Positions 26,101 through 41,100 are shown, counted from the stretch's first letter. The stretch: 64,000 bases of DNA from Eleginops maclovinus (GCF_036324505.1 NC_086361.1:5343196-5407195); one strand, 5' to 3'. Made by a program: numbers and translations. Notes: generated by a model not told the origin, from the sequence alone.

Positions 26101-29100
26101 TGTTATTGCTGATTTTAACAGGATCTAATGGCCTGGGGACTCTCCTGACTGTCACTGGAACTGGCTTCAGTAATGAGAATGCCTCCATCATGGTGGGAGA
26201 GACCCCGTGTGATGTGGAACAGATCGACGGTAAGTTAAATATGTTATTATTAAGTTGAATCTTGTTGTTAAAATTAGAAAAATTGTATTTATCACGTGGA
26301 AGGAGTTTACCAGCTTCGGTCAATCCCATTGCAGCTACCACTCAGGTGTGCAGGCTGGGCAGCGCCAGTGCCGGAACTTACCCCGTGTCCGTGAGCTTCC
26401 CCTCTCTGGGTAACTCCCGCTTTGCAGGAGGCGTCCTACACTTCACCTACCAGCTCATCATTTCCTCCTTCGCCCCGCTCTCTGGAAGTCTGTCAGGTAA
26501 GACAATACAATTCTGCACCAATTGTTCTAATTATAACACTATGTCTCTATTATCTAATACTAAATAACCGTTATGCTCTTTGATTTTTCTCTTAGGTGGC
26601 ACACTTCTGACAGTGAGTGGTTTCGGCTTCAGCCAGGAATCCACAGTTACTGTCGGCGGTGATGAGTGTGCCGTGGTTAAAGCCAGTGACACTGAGCTGA
26701 AATGCAGAACACCAGCTGTAAGTGCATGAATTACAAACTACTGTTTATTGTGGATGAATACTTCACTGCATTATGCGACAATTTAAATGCTGCAGAACAC
26801 TCAGCACTTACCAGGTAACATGTATTTGCAGAAAATCTGTGAATATCCGGTTGCAAAATATTATTTATTATACTTGTAGGTTAATTAACGTATGTCACAT
26901 ATTTATATTTTAATACCTATTCATTTACATTGTGCAGCTGATTTTAGGCGCCCCTATTTACCTGATGCAACAGGTAACAGTAGTGATGCAGAGTAAAACA
27001 CCGTGTTGAGCCGTAAATTCAGAAAACTGGCTCTCTGATATCGGTTCTAACAAAAATGGATAACATAAGCTAACATAAGCCCCCATACGCTCGTAGCAGA
27101 GCAAATGCTGTAAGCCTGAAGCAAGAAAACTTTGGATTGTTTTCCTTTAAAGGGGCACTATTATACCAATTTCAGGTTCATATTTGTATGTAGTGTCTCT
27201 TCTGTGACATGTCTCCATGATTTAATGTTCAAACAGCTCTTTATTGTTCTCATACTGCCCCAATCACCTCTTTTCACCCTCTGTCTGAAACCAGAGCCCA
27301 GTCTGCTCTGATTGGTTAGCTGGCCGGCTCTGCTGAGATTTATCAAACGCTTAGAGATATCCCGACCCTTAGCCTATTACACGCAATGTGTTGGAGCCAT
27401 AGCCAATAGAAGTGTGATTATTACATAGTGATGTCACTATGATGTGGAAGTGAACAAAGGAGTCCAATGGAGGAGTTTTAAGCAGAGGGGAGTGGGAGAG
27501 AAACTCCCTCTGGAGGGTACACAGGAATTGTAACCTTTGCAGACCATTTACATGCACCAAAAACCTATGGAACACACTACAGGGAAGGGAAAACCCCAAT
27601 CAGCACAATAGAACCCCTTTACTATTAATCCAACCTTTCATTTAAGTGGAACATTGTCTTGCTTCATCTATCAAAAGCTTTTTTTTTTAATAAATGTATT
27701 GTTATAACTAATAACTTTGTTGTGAAAGGTTGTCTTCAATATTCATCTTTTCAAAGCATTTATTATTCCTATTTCTTGATAAATAAAAGCTTTTATGACT
27801 TATTTCAGGGGACTGCAGGAGCACAGATGCTCACAGTGATGGTGGGAAACATGAGCCAGGCAGCCAGCAGCTCCTTCACCTACGACGACAGCCTCACATC
27901 CCAGATCTCAGGCCTGAGCCCCAGCCACACCACTGTGATCGGTGAGTGGAGAGTTCTTTTCCTGGGGGCATTTATACAATGAACTCATGAATTTGATCAC
28001 GTGTCAGCGAGGTACAACCATCATGAAGCTTAGCTGAAACGAGAGGTTTAATAGGGATGATTTGTTTCATCCTGAAAGGTCAATAGAAATTACACCTGTC
28101 TGCTGAATGCAACAGATACATATATAGCTTGCTTGCTCTTTGTTTGTGGAAAGAAATAGGATATTTATTCAGTTCCTCAATGCCATGCCTCAAGGCAGTT
28201 CCCTATCTTATAACACTCTCAAAATCAATCACTCAGTTATCTTTTGTCATTGTACATTTTCTATCTTGGGAATTTAGTTTTTTAACTGTCAACAGCATTA
28301 TTCTTTGTAATATTTAAGAGACTTGTGAGAGAATATTGCACACTATGCCTAATAACTCGTAATCGTTCTACTCATGTCTCTCCTCTTATATTTTGTTTTA
28401 GGGCTATCAAATGACCCTTTTCTTATTGAGTTATTTAATTGATGAATTACTCAACCAGTTATTTGAATAACAGGTGTCTATTAGTCAGTGTTGGAATGTC
28501 ACAAAGTAAATTCATTCAAGTTCTGTACGGAAGTACAATTTTGAGGTACTTATGAGCCTTTGTATTAAACGCTACTTTATACTTCTATTCCACTACATTT
28601 TGATAGCCATTATTGTATATTGTAGTTACGTTAAAATATCCAGCAGTAATTCAAACTAGCTCCACATTATCCAGCTTTGATGTACACATGAATGTATCAA
28701 TAATCCAAATCCAGTCATTTGATTTATATATATCTACATAATATATACATATATCATTCTGAAATGGGCCATTACTCTTAAGACTACTTTTACTTTTGGA
28801 ACTTAAGTATATTGTGATGCCAATACTTTTGTACTTTTAGTTAAGTAAGATTTTGATAGATTTTTAACTTGTAACAAAGTATTTTTACATTTAAGAATTG
28901 CTACTTTTACTTAAGTATAAACTCTGAGGACTCCTTCCACCACTGCTATCAGTCAACATAAGGCTCTTTTTATTATTGTTTTGTTATTTTTAAAGACCAG
29001 GTCACAGGAAATGCTTCTATTACCGAGAAACATGATACTGTATATCCATCTCATTGGTACCTGAGTGTCTGAAGGGAAGAGGAATAGCATGTCACCACTG

Positions 29101-32100
29101 TCAATGGGAGCTTTTGTCATCACGTGCCTCATTAGTGCTATTCTTGTTTTTTTTGTAATGTTGACTTTCAGGATTTCTCAGTTTTTATCCTTTTCTCTAA
29201 CTGTACAGTGAGAAACTGTGATAGACTGTGAGGGACTGGCTTGTCTTCCCATGTGATTATAGTTAATGATACAGAAGCATCCACACAACAAGTCTACCTG
29301 TTAATCTGCAGGACAATTAGTGGCACCTCTTGAAAATAAAAAGGATTTACCATCGGCCAATTATCTTGACACTTGAGTGATAGAGGCTCCTCCTCGGAAA
29401 TATCTGTTAATGTTTTTTAACATCTCTTTTGTTTAGGCCGTGAAGTTCTCACCATCCAGGGCTCCAACCTGGGCGGCCAAAACAATGACAACATGGTGCT
29501 GGTAGGCAGCAAGGAGTGTGTGACGGTGCAGTGGACGGCGACCAGCATCACCTGCCGTCTCCCCGTGCTGCCGCCCGGCCTGTACCACGTGGATGTACAG
29601 GTTGGAAATAATGGCTTCTCCAAGACAAGGTACTTCTACCATGAAAGAGTTCTTCCCACGGTCGGTCAGCAGCTCACTCGCTAAATACCATAACAAAAAA
29701 GAGCTGATCTTATCTTCAACAATGCATCACTTGAGGGATTGTCACACATTGTTTAAGGGATAGATGTAAGAAATTTAAAGATAAGCATTTTTATGGATAC
29801 ACGTCACATTGTAGAAAATGTCCCGTGATGTTTTTAGATTTTAAAACATATAGACAAAAAATCAACTGTAAGGGTTAGTCCTCACTATCCTGCGAATATT
29901 TTATAACTAAAGATACATTTTAAAATAAATCTGTTGAAAAAGTTATTAAAACAGATAGTCCAATCCCTCCACTGTTCTTTTTCTTAATCAAGAATATTAA
30001 TAAAGTACATTCTTATTAATATAATACATTTTAATATATAAATAAATTATTTATTTATATCTACTTAATATAATGAACTATCAAAAGAGAAAAAAATGCC
30101 ACTCTTCTACTGTGAAAGGAGGGTAGTTTCTTCATACAAACTTTAATATATGTTATTTTCTTATATATGCTCTTTTATATCACTTATGAACAAACCCTGC
30201 TTTTATTATTTATTTGTATTTATTGTATTTCTGAATTATATGTATTTATATTTTCACTGATGATGCTGTATTGTCCTAATCTACACCTATTTGATTTAAA
30301 AATAATACTAATAAAAGTGTCAGGAGAAAATTATACATTTTGCTCAAAAGCCAGAAAACATGGTTTATTTTGGGATATATTTGGACTTGGCTTTTTTTTT
30401 TGTTTTGTTTCATAGCAACGATGTGAAAGCCACCATTGAATACGTCCTAGAAGTCCACAGCATCTCCCCCATGCTCGGCTCCCTGCAGGGGGGAACCAGG
30501 CTGACTGTTTCTGGATCAGGTTTCAGCAACAGCACCTCTGACAACAAAGTCTCCTTCGGTAAGCAACATGAGACCCAGCTGGTCACTTATCACCGCAGCA
30601 ATAGTCTCTACCAACAAATAGCTCATTATGTTTCAGGGGGAAACTACAGGGGGGGTCCAGTGGTAGTCTACAGTGATGTGCCTATATAGGAAAGCAGTAT
30701 TGTGATACTTCCGTTTGTTGTTCTCACGCATGTTTGTGGTGATTGACAGGTGGAGCAGAGTGTGAGGTGGAGGCCGCCTCAGAGAATGAGCTGCAGTGTG
30801 TCATGAAGTCGGAAGAGAAGACTCACATGGTGGACAACCAGGGATCCGACCGCAGTATGTCCACATTTCAATCCTTTTTCAAGGTGTCAGATTAAATACG
30901 ACACAGAGGGGATTACTTTACTGTAATCTTCTGCAAGAAGGGAACTGTCAGCTGGGGATTAAATGTGACAGCACCCAAAGTGCTTAAAAACCAGTTTGAC
31001 TTCCTTTTTTGACATAGTTGGCCATTTTTAGAACAGATTTGTTAGGTATTCTATTGACATGCTGTTTAGCTTTAGACAATGAACTCATACCTGTGTGTGT
31101 AATTGTATCAGTCAGTCTAACTGTGTCTTCTTCTCAGCTTTGGGACAGGGCTATGCTTGGAGCCCTGCCTCAGTGGATGCATATGTCGGAGACTCAGTGG
31201 TGTGGCGCTGGGAGGCGCCCATCCTACAGAAGGTAGAGTACCGGGTCTTTAGTGTTTCCCGCCCGGGAGAAATCACCCCTGGAGACGGACCGTTCAACAG
31301 CGGAGCCAAATCTGCCAAAGGTAGAGCCACTGTTCCTACTGCAATAATAATAAGGGACTCTTTCATTTTCACCTCATTGTTGTTGAGTCTGTTTTGTCGG
31401 AGGTGAGAGTCCATGTTCTGGTCAAAATACAAACCTTCTCACCCACATCTTTATCTTCAGAACAGTTGAGCAGCACTTAAGTCCCATCAGATTACAGTCC
31501 CATGCAACTTCAAGGGTTTCACTTCATTAAAACATTTTTTTACTTTACCATAATTATCTTCCTTAACACTAGCATGCAGTATGCTTTTATTAAATACATT
31601 GATCTTATTTTTCCCTCAGGCAAAGGCAGACACATGCGTCTTTCTCTTAACAGGTTCATTTGTCTCCAAATCCACCATGAAAACTAAACATACTGTAAAT
31701 AAACAGTATAAGGGACAAACGTGTGTCAATGTTAGACACACATAGCAAAGTAGTTACAGTACAATAAAGACAAACACCAGACCTTGTTAGCTCTGAAAAA
31801 GAGAGAAGTGTTCTTCGCTTGTATAGTGATATTATGATACTTTGAGGAGCATTAACCTCTAACGGAGCAATAAAATGTCCAAGCTCAAAGATTTGAGATG
31901 TGAGCTTGGCTTTGGAAATAAATACTTTTATCTTACGCAGGTGAAAAAAATGTAACAAATGAGTACAGTATATTGGTCTTGGAACAATAGAATCGGAGGA
32001 GGAAACCCTCTTTATTAGTCACATACATGCACACAGCAGAGCACACACAGTAAAATTGGTCCTCTGCATTTAACCCATCCTAGTACTAGGGGCAGTGGGC

Positions 32101-35100
32101 AGCTATCGTGCAGCGCCCGGGGAGCAATGGGGAGGGGGGATTGGAGGTGTCCGGTGCCTTGTTCAAGGGCACCACAGCAGGGCCTAGGAGGTGAACTGGG
32201 ACCTCTCCAAGTAGCAGTCCACTTTCCATATTTCAAGTCTGTTCGGGGACTTGAACCGGCGACCCTACGATTCCCAGTCCAAGCCCCTACTGACTGAGCC
32301 ACTGCTGGACCAAGGTTATTATTTAACTGTCAATATAAATGACAGTTAAATAATAACCACCTAAAGGCTACACTGACATATGTATTTTTATTTTATTCAT
32401 TCCACACATTGATTAATTACTATTATTTGATACCACAAAGCATTTGGGGCGCTTTGTTTAGTTTAGGAGCTTAGTTTTGGTATCTTCTTCTTCTTTTCCT
32501 TTAATTTATCAAATAAATTCACCATTGTGGGATCAAAATCTCCCTTCTTTGAGATGACTAGGAAGACACACAGTATGTTCTTTTTCTTCAAACATCATAA
32601 GAAAAAACGTCACCCTGGATAAAATTAAATTGTATACAGTTAAAATGCACATGTGCTCAATTGTATGTTTTATTTTTATCTTTTATTTAAGTGGAAATAT
32701 ACTGTCGAAAATCTCTTCTTTCTGGTCAACATTGACAGCAATTAAAAATGATGCAAGGTAGACTTTCTATGTTCAAATATAACAAAGTGGATGTTTCCAT
32801 TAACTGTGTGCAATGTTGTGATGTGGGATGTGACATGAGGAATGTAAATACTGTATGTGATGTGTCACACCTTTTAATATGCATGACAAACAAACACACG
32901 CCATGTCCAGAAAACTTCATGATTTCACGTCACACTCTTGTGTATTATAATATTAAGGTCGTCAATTAATTAAAAACATTTAATATTTATTTATAAATCA
33001 CATTTGTATTCAAATGAATTGCTATGATACAATGTGCTAATTATTACAGTATATATTTTAGGGGAAAAAACGGCAGTATTGGCTGTAATTCCAAGTCATA
33101 TTTCTTGAAAACGTTGTCTATGATGATTTCCCACCATTCGGCTGCAGCTGCACTTAAAATAACAACATCTCACCTAGAGAAAAAGATATCTTCCAAACAT
33201 CAAGGAGGAATTTTCCATTATCTGTCTCCGATGTTTCGGGATATGTGACAGGAAAAATGTAATGTGTGATATGTGATGGGTCACACCTTTTAATATGCGT
33301 GATAGACAAATGCACACCATGTCTGTCGCTAGGACCCACAAACCCTTTGAAACATCTTATTACTACACATACACCACAGAAAATATTGTAAAATACATGT
33401 TTTATATTGAAGTACAATGTGCACACTTTCCTTTAACTTCTTATGTTAATATAAATATTTTGATTTGGTTTATTTTTATCTTTTTATTGCACATTCTTAC
33501 TTTAACTTCTCATGTTTGTATAAATGAATTCATCTAGTTGTATGTTGTTGTTTTATTGCACATATTTACTTCTTTTGCTTATATAAATATTTGTATTGAA
33601 ATCTAAATATTTAATCTAAATCGTTTTATCGCACATTCTTACTTCAACTTCTTACACTTTGTATCTTTTTCGTTCAAATATGGAGCCACTGTCAGGAAAC
33701 CCCTTTTACCCCAGGATAAATCAAGTATTCTGATTCTGAAGGGTGATGTGGAGGAAGGCTGTATGATTTGATGTCCCTTATTTACCATCCCTCCATGTGT
33801 TGCTCCTCTCAGGGTCCTTCAGCTACCGCTTCACTGCACCTGGTGTGTATTACTACAGCAGCGGCTACATCGATAGCTCAAACTCCATCAGACTGCAGGG
33901 AGTGGTAAAGGTGGAGGCTCGGCCGAAGAAGAGCAGCACGGTCTCCGTCAGCGTGGGAGGCATCGAGGCCAGACACGTGACAGGAGGTAAACGTTAAAAA
34001 AACTGTAAAGGTTCCCTGAAGACCAATAGATTTGTTCAACAAAAACCCATAAAAGCACAGGAAATTAGTTCCAAGATAAGCTTTCATCTGACCAATCCAT
34101 TGAAATGTCTCCATCAGGTTCACACCGCGTCTCCAGAGCAGCCGAGCAGTGTGTGGCCTCCCCACAGTGCCCTGAGACTAATGACACCTCAATCAGCCTT
34201 TCCTACACCGTGTCCACCTGCTCCACCCCAGCAGTCTACTCCATCTCCCCCAACCAGGGCTCCTACCACCAGATCATCAGCATTCAGGGCGAGGGCTTCA
34301 GCCACATCGCCTGTGCTAATGAGGTTAGCATCTTTACTACTGCTCATGACTAAAGGGATCTGATTTGAAATATATTGAAATGCTGATTACGGAAAATCCT
34401 ACTGTCGCTTTTCTTCAGGTATTTTTTTACTTTATGAATTTAATGGGAATTAAAAGACCTGCTGTTCAGTGCAAGAGAATTATTATCATTAAGGTTAAGT
34501 TTTTTATAAAGACGATAACAACTCTCAATTATTATGTTTTCAGTTTGTTTTGTTGCAGATTTTTGTAGAAATGAACACACTTATTTCTTAAATAAAAGCA
34601 AAAGTTCTGTTTTTAATACAATATAATTATAAACCAATAGAATGGCTTGATTTGAATAAGTATGTCTGTATTTGACACATTTACAGGATAATAAAACTGA
34701 TGTTTGATTATCGTAAAATACAAAAAAATACAGCATTTTAAACATCAAGTTATTTAATCAAACACAATGTGCATTGCAGTGTTTAAGGCCAGAAACATTA
34801 TTATTTTCACTGCAGATAACAAGTTACTCTGTCACCGCTCTCTGTATTTATTACTATACATCTTTATTAAACAAGGGCAGTGAATAAAAAACAATATTCT
34901 AAAAAAGAGAGATTATCAATGCCAGATTTAGCTTATTTATAGCTGATCTAGGTCATTTCTCTCTGCAGTCCCTGTACACACATAACAGTCAACAAACCCT
35001 AAAATGAAACATAATCTTTTACAAAACAATAATAAAAACTGAGCCCAAGACTGAAGCAAATGCTTTAAAGTATGCTCTTTTCCCAGATGCTTCATCTTTA

Positions 35101-38100
35101 GTTGGTTCTATTGTGTTATTGTCAGTCTTTATAAAAGTAATGTGTGTGTGCCCGCAGGTGACCGTGGGGGGTCAGTCCTGTGAGGTCATCAACAGCTCTT
35201 TCTCCGAGATCAGCTGCCAGCTCAGCAGCATGAGTGGCCTTTCCATCGGTGTGCCTCACCCCATCGCCGTTAGAGTCAACAACCTGGGCAGCGCCATCAT
35301 GGCCATCCAGAAGGAGCTCCACCGTCGCTTCGTGGTGCTTCCTGTGGTCGACTCCATCTTGCCTGACACCGGCAGCCCCACTGGCTTCACACGCCTCCTT
35401 ATCAGCGGCTCCGGCTTCTCCGGAGGCGTCGCTACCGTAGCCGGCGAGTCATGCTCTCTGTTATCAGTCACCGACACCTCCATCACCTGCGACACCTTAC
35501 CTTCTCAGCCACACACCGGTGAGGTGGTCTTCAACCTTGGCAGGATCCAGAGCTCCTGTCACTCAAGCTGCTCCTTCACCTACTCCTCCTCCGTCACTCC
35601 GGCAGTGGTCAGTGTTTTCCCTGAAACCATCAGCAACCTCACCAATGTGACCATTTCCGGCTCAGGGTTTGGCAGCAGCGTGGCTGACGTGGCAGTCTTT
35701 GCCGGCACCTCAGAGCTGGAAGTCACCGATGTGAGTGAAGGCAACATCACGCTGATGGTGACCGCCCTGCCCGCAGGCGTCCACCCCATCAGAGTGATCG
35801 TGAGAAGCAAAGGCCTTGCATCTGGGTCTATCGCCCTGAGCAGCAGCGCCCAGAGTGACCTCGACCCTGTCGTGGGCAGCCTGGCAGGAGGAACCCCTCT
35901 GGTGTTCAGAGGCAACGGCTTCGCTCCAGGGAACACCAGCGTGACGATGGGTGGAGCACCCTGTGAGATCCAGGAGGTGACGCCAGGGATGCTGCGCTGC
36001 CTGACGCCTCCTCACAGCGAGGGGCTGGTGACCGCCGACATCCAAGTCTTCTCCGTGCAATACCCTTCTCTCAACTTCACCTACTCCGCTGCACACACTC
36101 CTGTCATCAGCTCCATCAGCCCCACCACTGGTCAGTATGGTGGTCTCTATATTCTTTTTTTTTTTTTTAAAGTTGTTTTTTGGGGCTTTTTGCCTTTAAT
36201 CGGATAGGAGAGTGACAGGAAGGTGGGATCCGGAAAGGACCACGGGTCGGGAATCGAACCCGGGTCGCTGGCGTACGGTGCAGGTGCCCCAGCCAGTTGC
36301 GCCACGGCCGGGGCCGTGGTCTCTATATTCAATAGTCTAAGTAGCAGATTTTTACCTGATAAGTAAGGCAAAAAAAACAACATAACATGACAAGTAAAGA
36401 AATGTAAGGGAAAAGCCTTGCGATTGAAGGAGTTTAGCAAGTACCAAAAACATCAATGACAGCAGTTACTCCTTCTCATACAGGAAGAACAAAATAAAAT
36501 CTACAGAAATTAATGAATTTTTACACCAGTATGACTGAAACTTAATTCATTTTTCCATATTCAAGTTCAAGTTCAAAGTTTTATTGGTCACATTTTTGCA
36601 AAAAGAACATTTTACATACAGTGAAATAAAGGGGGCCACCATTCTCTCTGTCACTGTGCAAATTACTGGAACCTGAATTAATAATAATAGTTTAAAACAG
36701 ACATTCCTTAAAGAGGTAATATTATAAAATCGGTCAAATAAGAAAAAGTGTCAATAGATATAGTTTAAAATGTAGAAAAGTGGCTAGAAATTTGTGCAGG
36801 TATTATGCAAAGTGCAAAAGTGCCAGTTATAGTCCCCCAGAGTTGAGCAGTCTAACTGCCTGTGGAAATAAGCTCCTCCTCAGTCTCTCAGTCCTGGCTT
36901 TGAGGCAGCGTAGGCGTCTGCCCGACTGCAGCCGGGTGAAGAGGTCAGCATTTGGGTGGGAGGCATCTTCATTCCTAAAAATAATCTTTAACTATAACTT
37001 AAAGGGTTCAAGAACATCAATTTGTTTTATTTTATAATATTTTCAGCTTTTTTGTGCAAAAATATTATAACTATTTTATCCTATTTTGTATTATTTTCAT
37101 TTATTTAATTTTTTTTCTCTGCTTCTTGCACAAAAGGGGGAGTTTTTTTCTTTCCTCGTTTAAATTGTTTTACATTTAGACGAATGGGTGCAAGTTACAA
37201 GGGAGAGAAGGAATCCATGATGTTTTTACCCACACATCAGTGGATACGGCCGACAACAGCAAACTGTCTGTTGCCTGATTAAAGCCAGAGCCTCTACGAT
37301 TCAGATTATTATTATGTTCTTATTTTTTCCATCCCATCATGTCTGCATTCCTCTCATAACCTCCTCCCCTCCATTTATTTCCCACAGGGCCGAGCGGTGC
37401 GGTGCTCACACTGACAGGTTCAGGGTTTGGCAGCGACTCTCAGCTTGTCTCCGTCACCATGAACCACGTCCCCTGTGTGGTGTCCACAGTGTCCGACTCC
37501 CAGGTGCAGTGCACTGCAGGAGACAACCCGGGGGGGGCGTACCCCGTCGTGCTGCTTCACCAGGTCAAAGGTCTCGCCCAGTCTAGTGCCATGTTCACGT
37601 ATGAGCTGACCCTGAGCAGCGTGCAGCCCAACGAGGGTAAGACAGGCAGTGTCTTCATCTCCACATTATATTTTATATTCATAACACAAAATATACAGCA
37701 TCAACAGGATAACTATAAAAGTTAAGGTAAATCAGCACTTATGATATCAAGTACAGAGCGTGAATACAACTGATACATCAAATACTGAGTAAACTTTAAG
37801 ATGCAGAATGAAAAGCTTTGATTTTCATACATAAATAGTTGCATTTTCTTGCAGCTGCTCTATATGCAGTAAAATGTGTAATATTTGTTACTTTATTTGT
37901 GTTACACAGTGGCCTTTGCTACACATAGATATCTCTATATGTTTTTTATGTAACGATGTACGTCCGCATGTCCTACCTGTGTAAAAGAGATTGTTGATCC
38001 CAACAGGTCTTAAGGAAAGAGATATTCCAATAGAGCATAAATGAACAAATGTTAAAGACAAAGAACAAACGTCACTGGTAGAAAAACACAAGTTAATACT

Positions 38101-41100
38101 TTAAAATGTTTCAGTTTCTGCTATTCGACCATTAGTGACGGCTTTCTTTCCTAATATTCACAGAAATATCAAATACTGGTATCATTCTCGAACACATACT
38201 TAAACATCCAAAAGAAAGTCTTCCTTGCCATTTCAGATATATATACACGTACAATTAATTTAAATATATGTTAAGTACTGCCTCAATCAGGCTGTCTACT
38301 GTATTTGATTAATCAATAGGCTTACTGGTGCTTTTACACTAGTTCCTCTATTGGCGCTTATATTGAATTGTTTTGCTATTTTTTGCTTTCAATTTAGATA
38401 TTATCTTACTTGACTGGATCTTTCCCCCTCCTCTGCAGGCAGTTTTGGTGGAGGCGCTGTACTGGCGGTGCAGGGTTCTGGCTTCGACCCAGAGGTTTCA
38501 ACGGTGACAATCTGCGGGGAGGCGTGTGACGTCCACAGAGAAATGTCCACATCGTCCAGCCTTTACTGCACGTCCCCGTCCATCAAGAGTGAGTTTAGGG
38601 GACTTTATTTCACCTGGATTATCCACTCGGATCAAACAACGAGACGATTAAAACAAATTAAACCTGATTTTAGATGTTCAAAGACAACACAGAGATGCAC
38701 ATAGTTTTTTCTAATTCGTTTATTTATTTATTCTACTACTGGTATTCGTACGGGAAACACAATGACCAGTATCTTACACTGTCGTACATCCGAAAAATAC
38801 TTTTTAATCAACAGTTTAAGTAAAGGTTAAGGGCTTTCTAAGATTCTAACCACGCAAATGATAGTTTTAGTTCTCGAGTCATTATGACAAAGCAGTCTTC
38901 AACCTGTCAAAAGTGATCTCCAAACGCTCTAATGGAGACACACGGAGGAATGCTGACGGACAATGCAGGAGAAAAATGTCAGTCAAGTCAAATGACACAA
39001 TATCTGTCAAGGAAGATAAGACATCTTTTATCTTTCAGCACGCATCTGGATTCCTGCTGTCGTTGTGTTGTTGTGGTTGTAATGTCTGTTTGACACGCTG
39101 TCTGCTCTCAGGTAATCAGTCGGAGGTGGCCTGCGTGGTGGCTGTCATCAACCAGCTGGATGCCGTCAACATTTCGAACGGATACACGTACAAATCTCAG
39201 CTGACTCCGGTGATATCGGAGGTTTCTCCACGCAGAGGAGGCACCGCTGGAGGCACCCGGCTCACCATCAGCGGCTCGGGTTTCAGGTGCAGTAAAGGGA
39301 GAGAGAGCCACACCCAGATACAGTCCACTGGTTCACAATAAAGCACTCAACTTACACAACATCTCTTTTTGTTACATGGAACATCGGGTTATTGCCTGAC
39401 TTGAATGTTTGACTTTTGGCACTTAACCCATACTTTTCATATACAGTTAATTTTATATAATCCCTGCTAATTACCAAAGTAGCAGCCACAATCCTAGCAA
39501 AGTAAAAGAGAAAGTTAACTTAAAAGTAAAATTGCTGAGGGACCATTTAGCGACTCATATGCAGGGAATGATCCGTCGTTTCTCTGCCTTTATTCAATGA
39601 TCCAAAATCACCAAAATAAATTTAACCATGTTCCTATAACGTGCCCTTTGCCTTTCCTGTGGCCACCTTGTGCTTTCCCTGATAAAAAACCATATGCCAT
39701 ACTGGTGCGCTACTCCCACCACCACCTGTCTCCCATTACACCAGGTACCTAATCACCCAGTGCCTAAACATGCCTTCAAAATAAAAGCATCAAAACGGCT
39801 TTAACTAACTTGAATAATAACACTGAATACTAATACATGTTATATAAACAAAAACAGCAAGAAAATAAATGTTTAACTATTAAATAATATAAAGCAATAT
39901 ATAACTCCAACAACCAACACATTATTATAAATAGTAGTACAGTATATATATATATTTCTATATTTTAAATATTATTTCGTATGTATTTTTAAGGGTTTCT
40001 TTATTGAGATACCATAGAAACACAAATGATACAATAACATAATATTATTTTGCATAGCATACCTCAATACCCTTGTACACCTTAACATATTAATATAATA
40101 AAAATTAGTCTATAATAACAAATGGGATTGAACAGTGTATTATAGAGATATATTATTTGAAAGCAAATGTATAATATAGTTTATGTTATGTATTCCCTTC
40201 TATTCTATTTAATTAGAACATATAAGATTACATTATTTATATTATTATTATAGTATAGTATAATTTACAATGAGAAAATATAGTCAACTTGTAAGACAAT
40301 ATCAGGTATACTATAGTTTATTATAATATATTAATGTTTACTATCTTTTTGTGGTATGATATGATATGTTAAAGTAAGATATAATATGTATATCATAATA
40401 TATAGCAGATAATATTCTTGAATATCACGTTACTGTATTTTATTATCGTTTAAACAATTGTGTTAAATTAAAATGTACAGGATTTATCTGATTTATTACA
40501 GGACATTACAATAAAGATGTATATTATGTGTACGTTAATAGAGTAATTGTGTTGTGTATCTTATATATTTAGATTTATTCTATACATAAAGTTAATAATA
40601 TCTGTATGTCACAAGACAATGTCAAATATTACATTTTGATTGGACCTTACAGCAGCGACATGAGTGATGTGAACGTGACAATCGCAGGCTCTGTGTGTGA
40701 CGTTCAGTCCACCAACAACACACACATCATCTGTGTGACCAACTCTCAGCAGCGCTCTCAGGAAGCCAAAGTCCGAGTCAGCATCGCAGACCGAGGCATC
40801 GCCCAGATGGTGAGAGAGCATCCCCTCACATGAAACACAGCACAGTGTTTTACCTAATGACACTGATTTCATATGTTGTTTGTATATGTCTTAATCCAGT
40901 ACTTGTCTCTGTCTTCAGGATAATGCAGGTTTCTTCTACATTGACGTGTGGTCGTCCAGGTTCACGTGGGGCGGTCTGTCTCCACCCGAGAGAGGCTCGT
41001 TTGCTGTCATCACTAAAGGCCAGTTCATCCTGCTGGACACCAGCACCCCTGTGCTGAAAATGCTCCTCATCCAAGGTACAAACAAGTATTTCATGTGTGT

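Larger units (their letters stand above)
25487..30854 (+). other. pkhd1l1: pkhd1l1 exons 27-34: IPT repeats 3-6
   Basis: Exons: 25487-25592, 26122-26229, 26335-26496, 26596-26717, 27809-27941, 29437-29629, 30416-30558, 30750-30854 (residues about 1019-1375). Repeat starts are [58 protein letters not shown] and [19 protein letters not shown]. Introns fall repeatedly just after the Pro-x-x-G turn in phase 1 (g|gt), so each repeat's GG-T-L strand begins a new exon. The block is preceded by [20 protein letters not shown]. Confidence 0.93.
31138..33986 (+). other. pkhd1l1: pkhd1l1 exons 35-36: cupredoxin-like segment
   Basis: Exons 31138-31320 and 33813-33986 encode about residues 1376-1494, with [34 protein letters not shown] and [13 protein letters not shown]. 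The pattern V-x-x-GDxVxWxW ... F-x-x-PGxYYYxSGY ... GxVxV is that of cupredoxin or plastocyanin-like folds. The usual Cys/His/Met copper ligands are not all visible, so metal binding is doubtful. It interrupts the run of IPT repeats as in other PKHD1L1 proteins. Confidence 0.75.
34118..40809 (+). other. pkhd1l1: pkhd1l1 exons 37-42: IPT repeats 7-13
   Basis: Exons: 34118-34323, 35158-36130, 37388-37636, 38439-38588, 39112-39286, 40653-40809 (residues about 1495-2131). Repeat starts include [113 protein letters not shown] and [20 protein letters not shown]. Exon 38 (973 nt) is unusually long and holds several repeats without an intron, unlike the rest of the array. Conserved cysteine pairs (GQSCEV ... 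ISCQL, GAPCEI ... LRCLT) recur. Confidence 0.93.

Noticed and set aside
35580..36096. Minus-strand open frames of 118 and 128 codons
   Set aside because: Both lie opposite the long IPT exon 38 and show no recognisable protein.
39900..40600. Possible replication origin or matrix attachment site in the AT-rich part of intron 41
   Set aside because: AT-richness alone is not evidence and no specific motif was seen.
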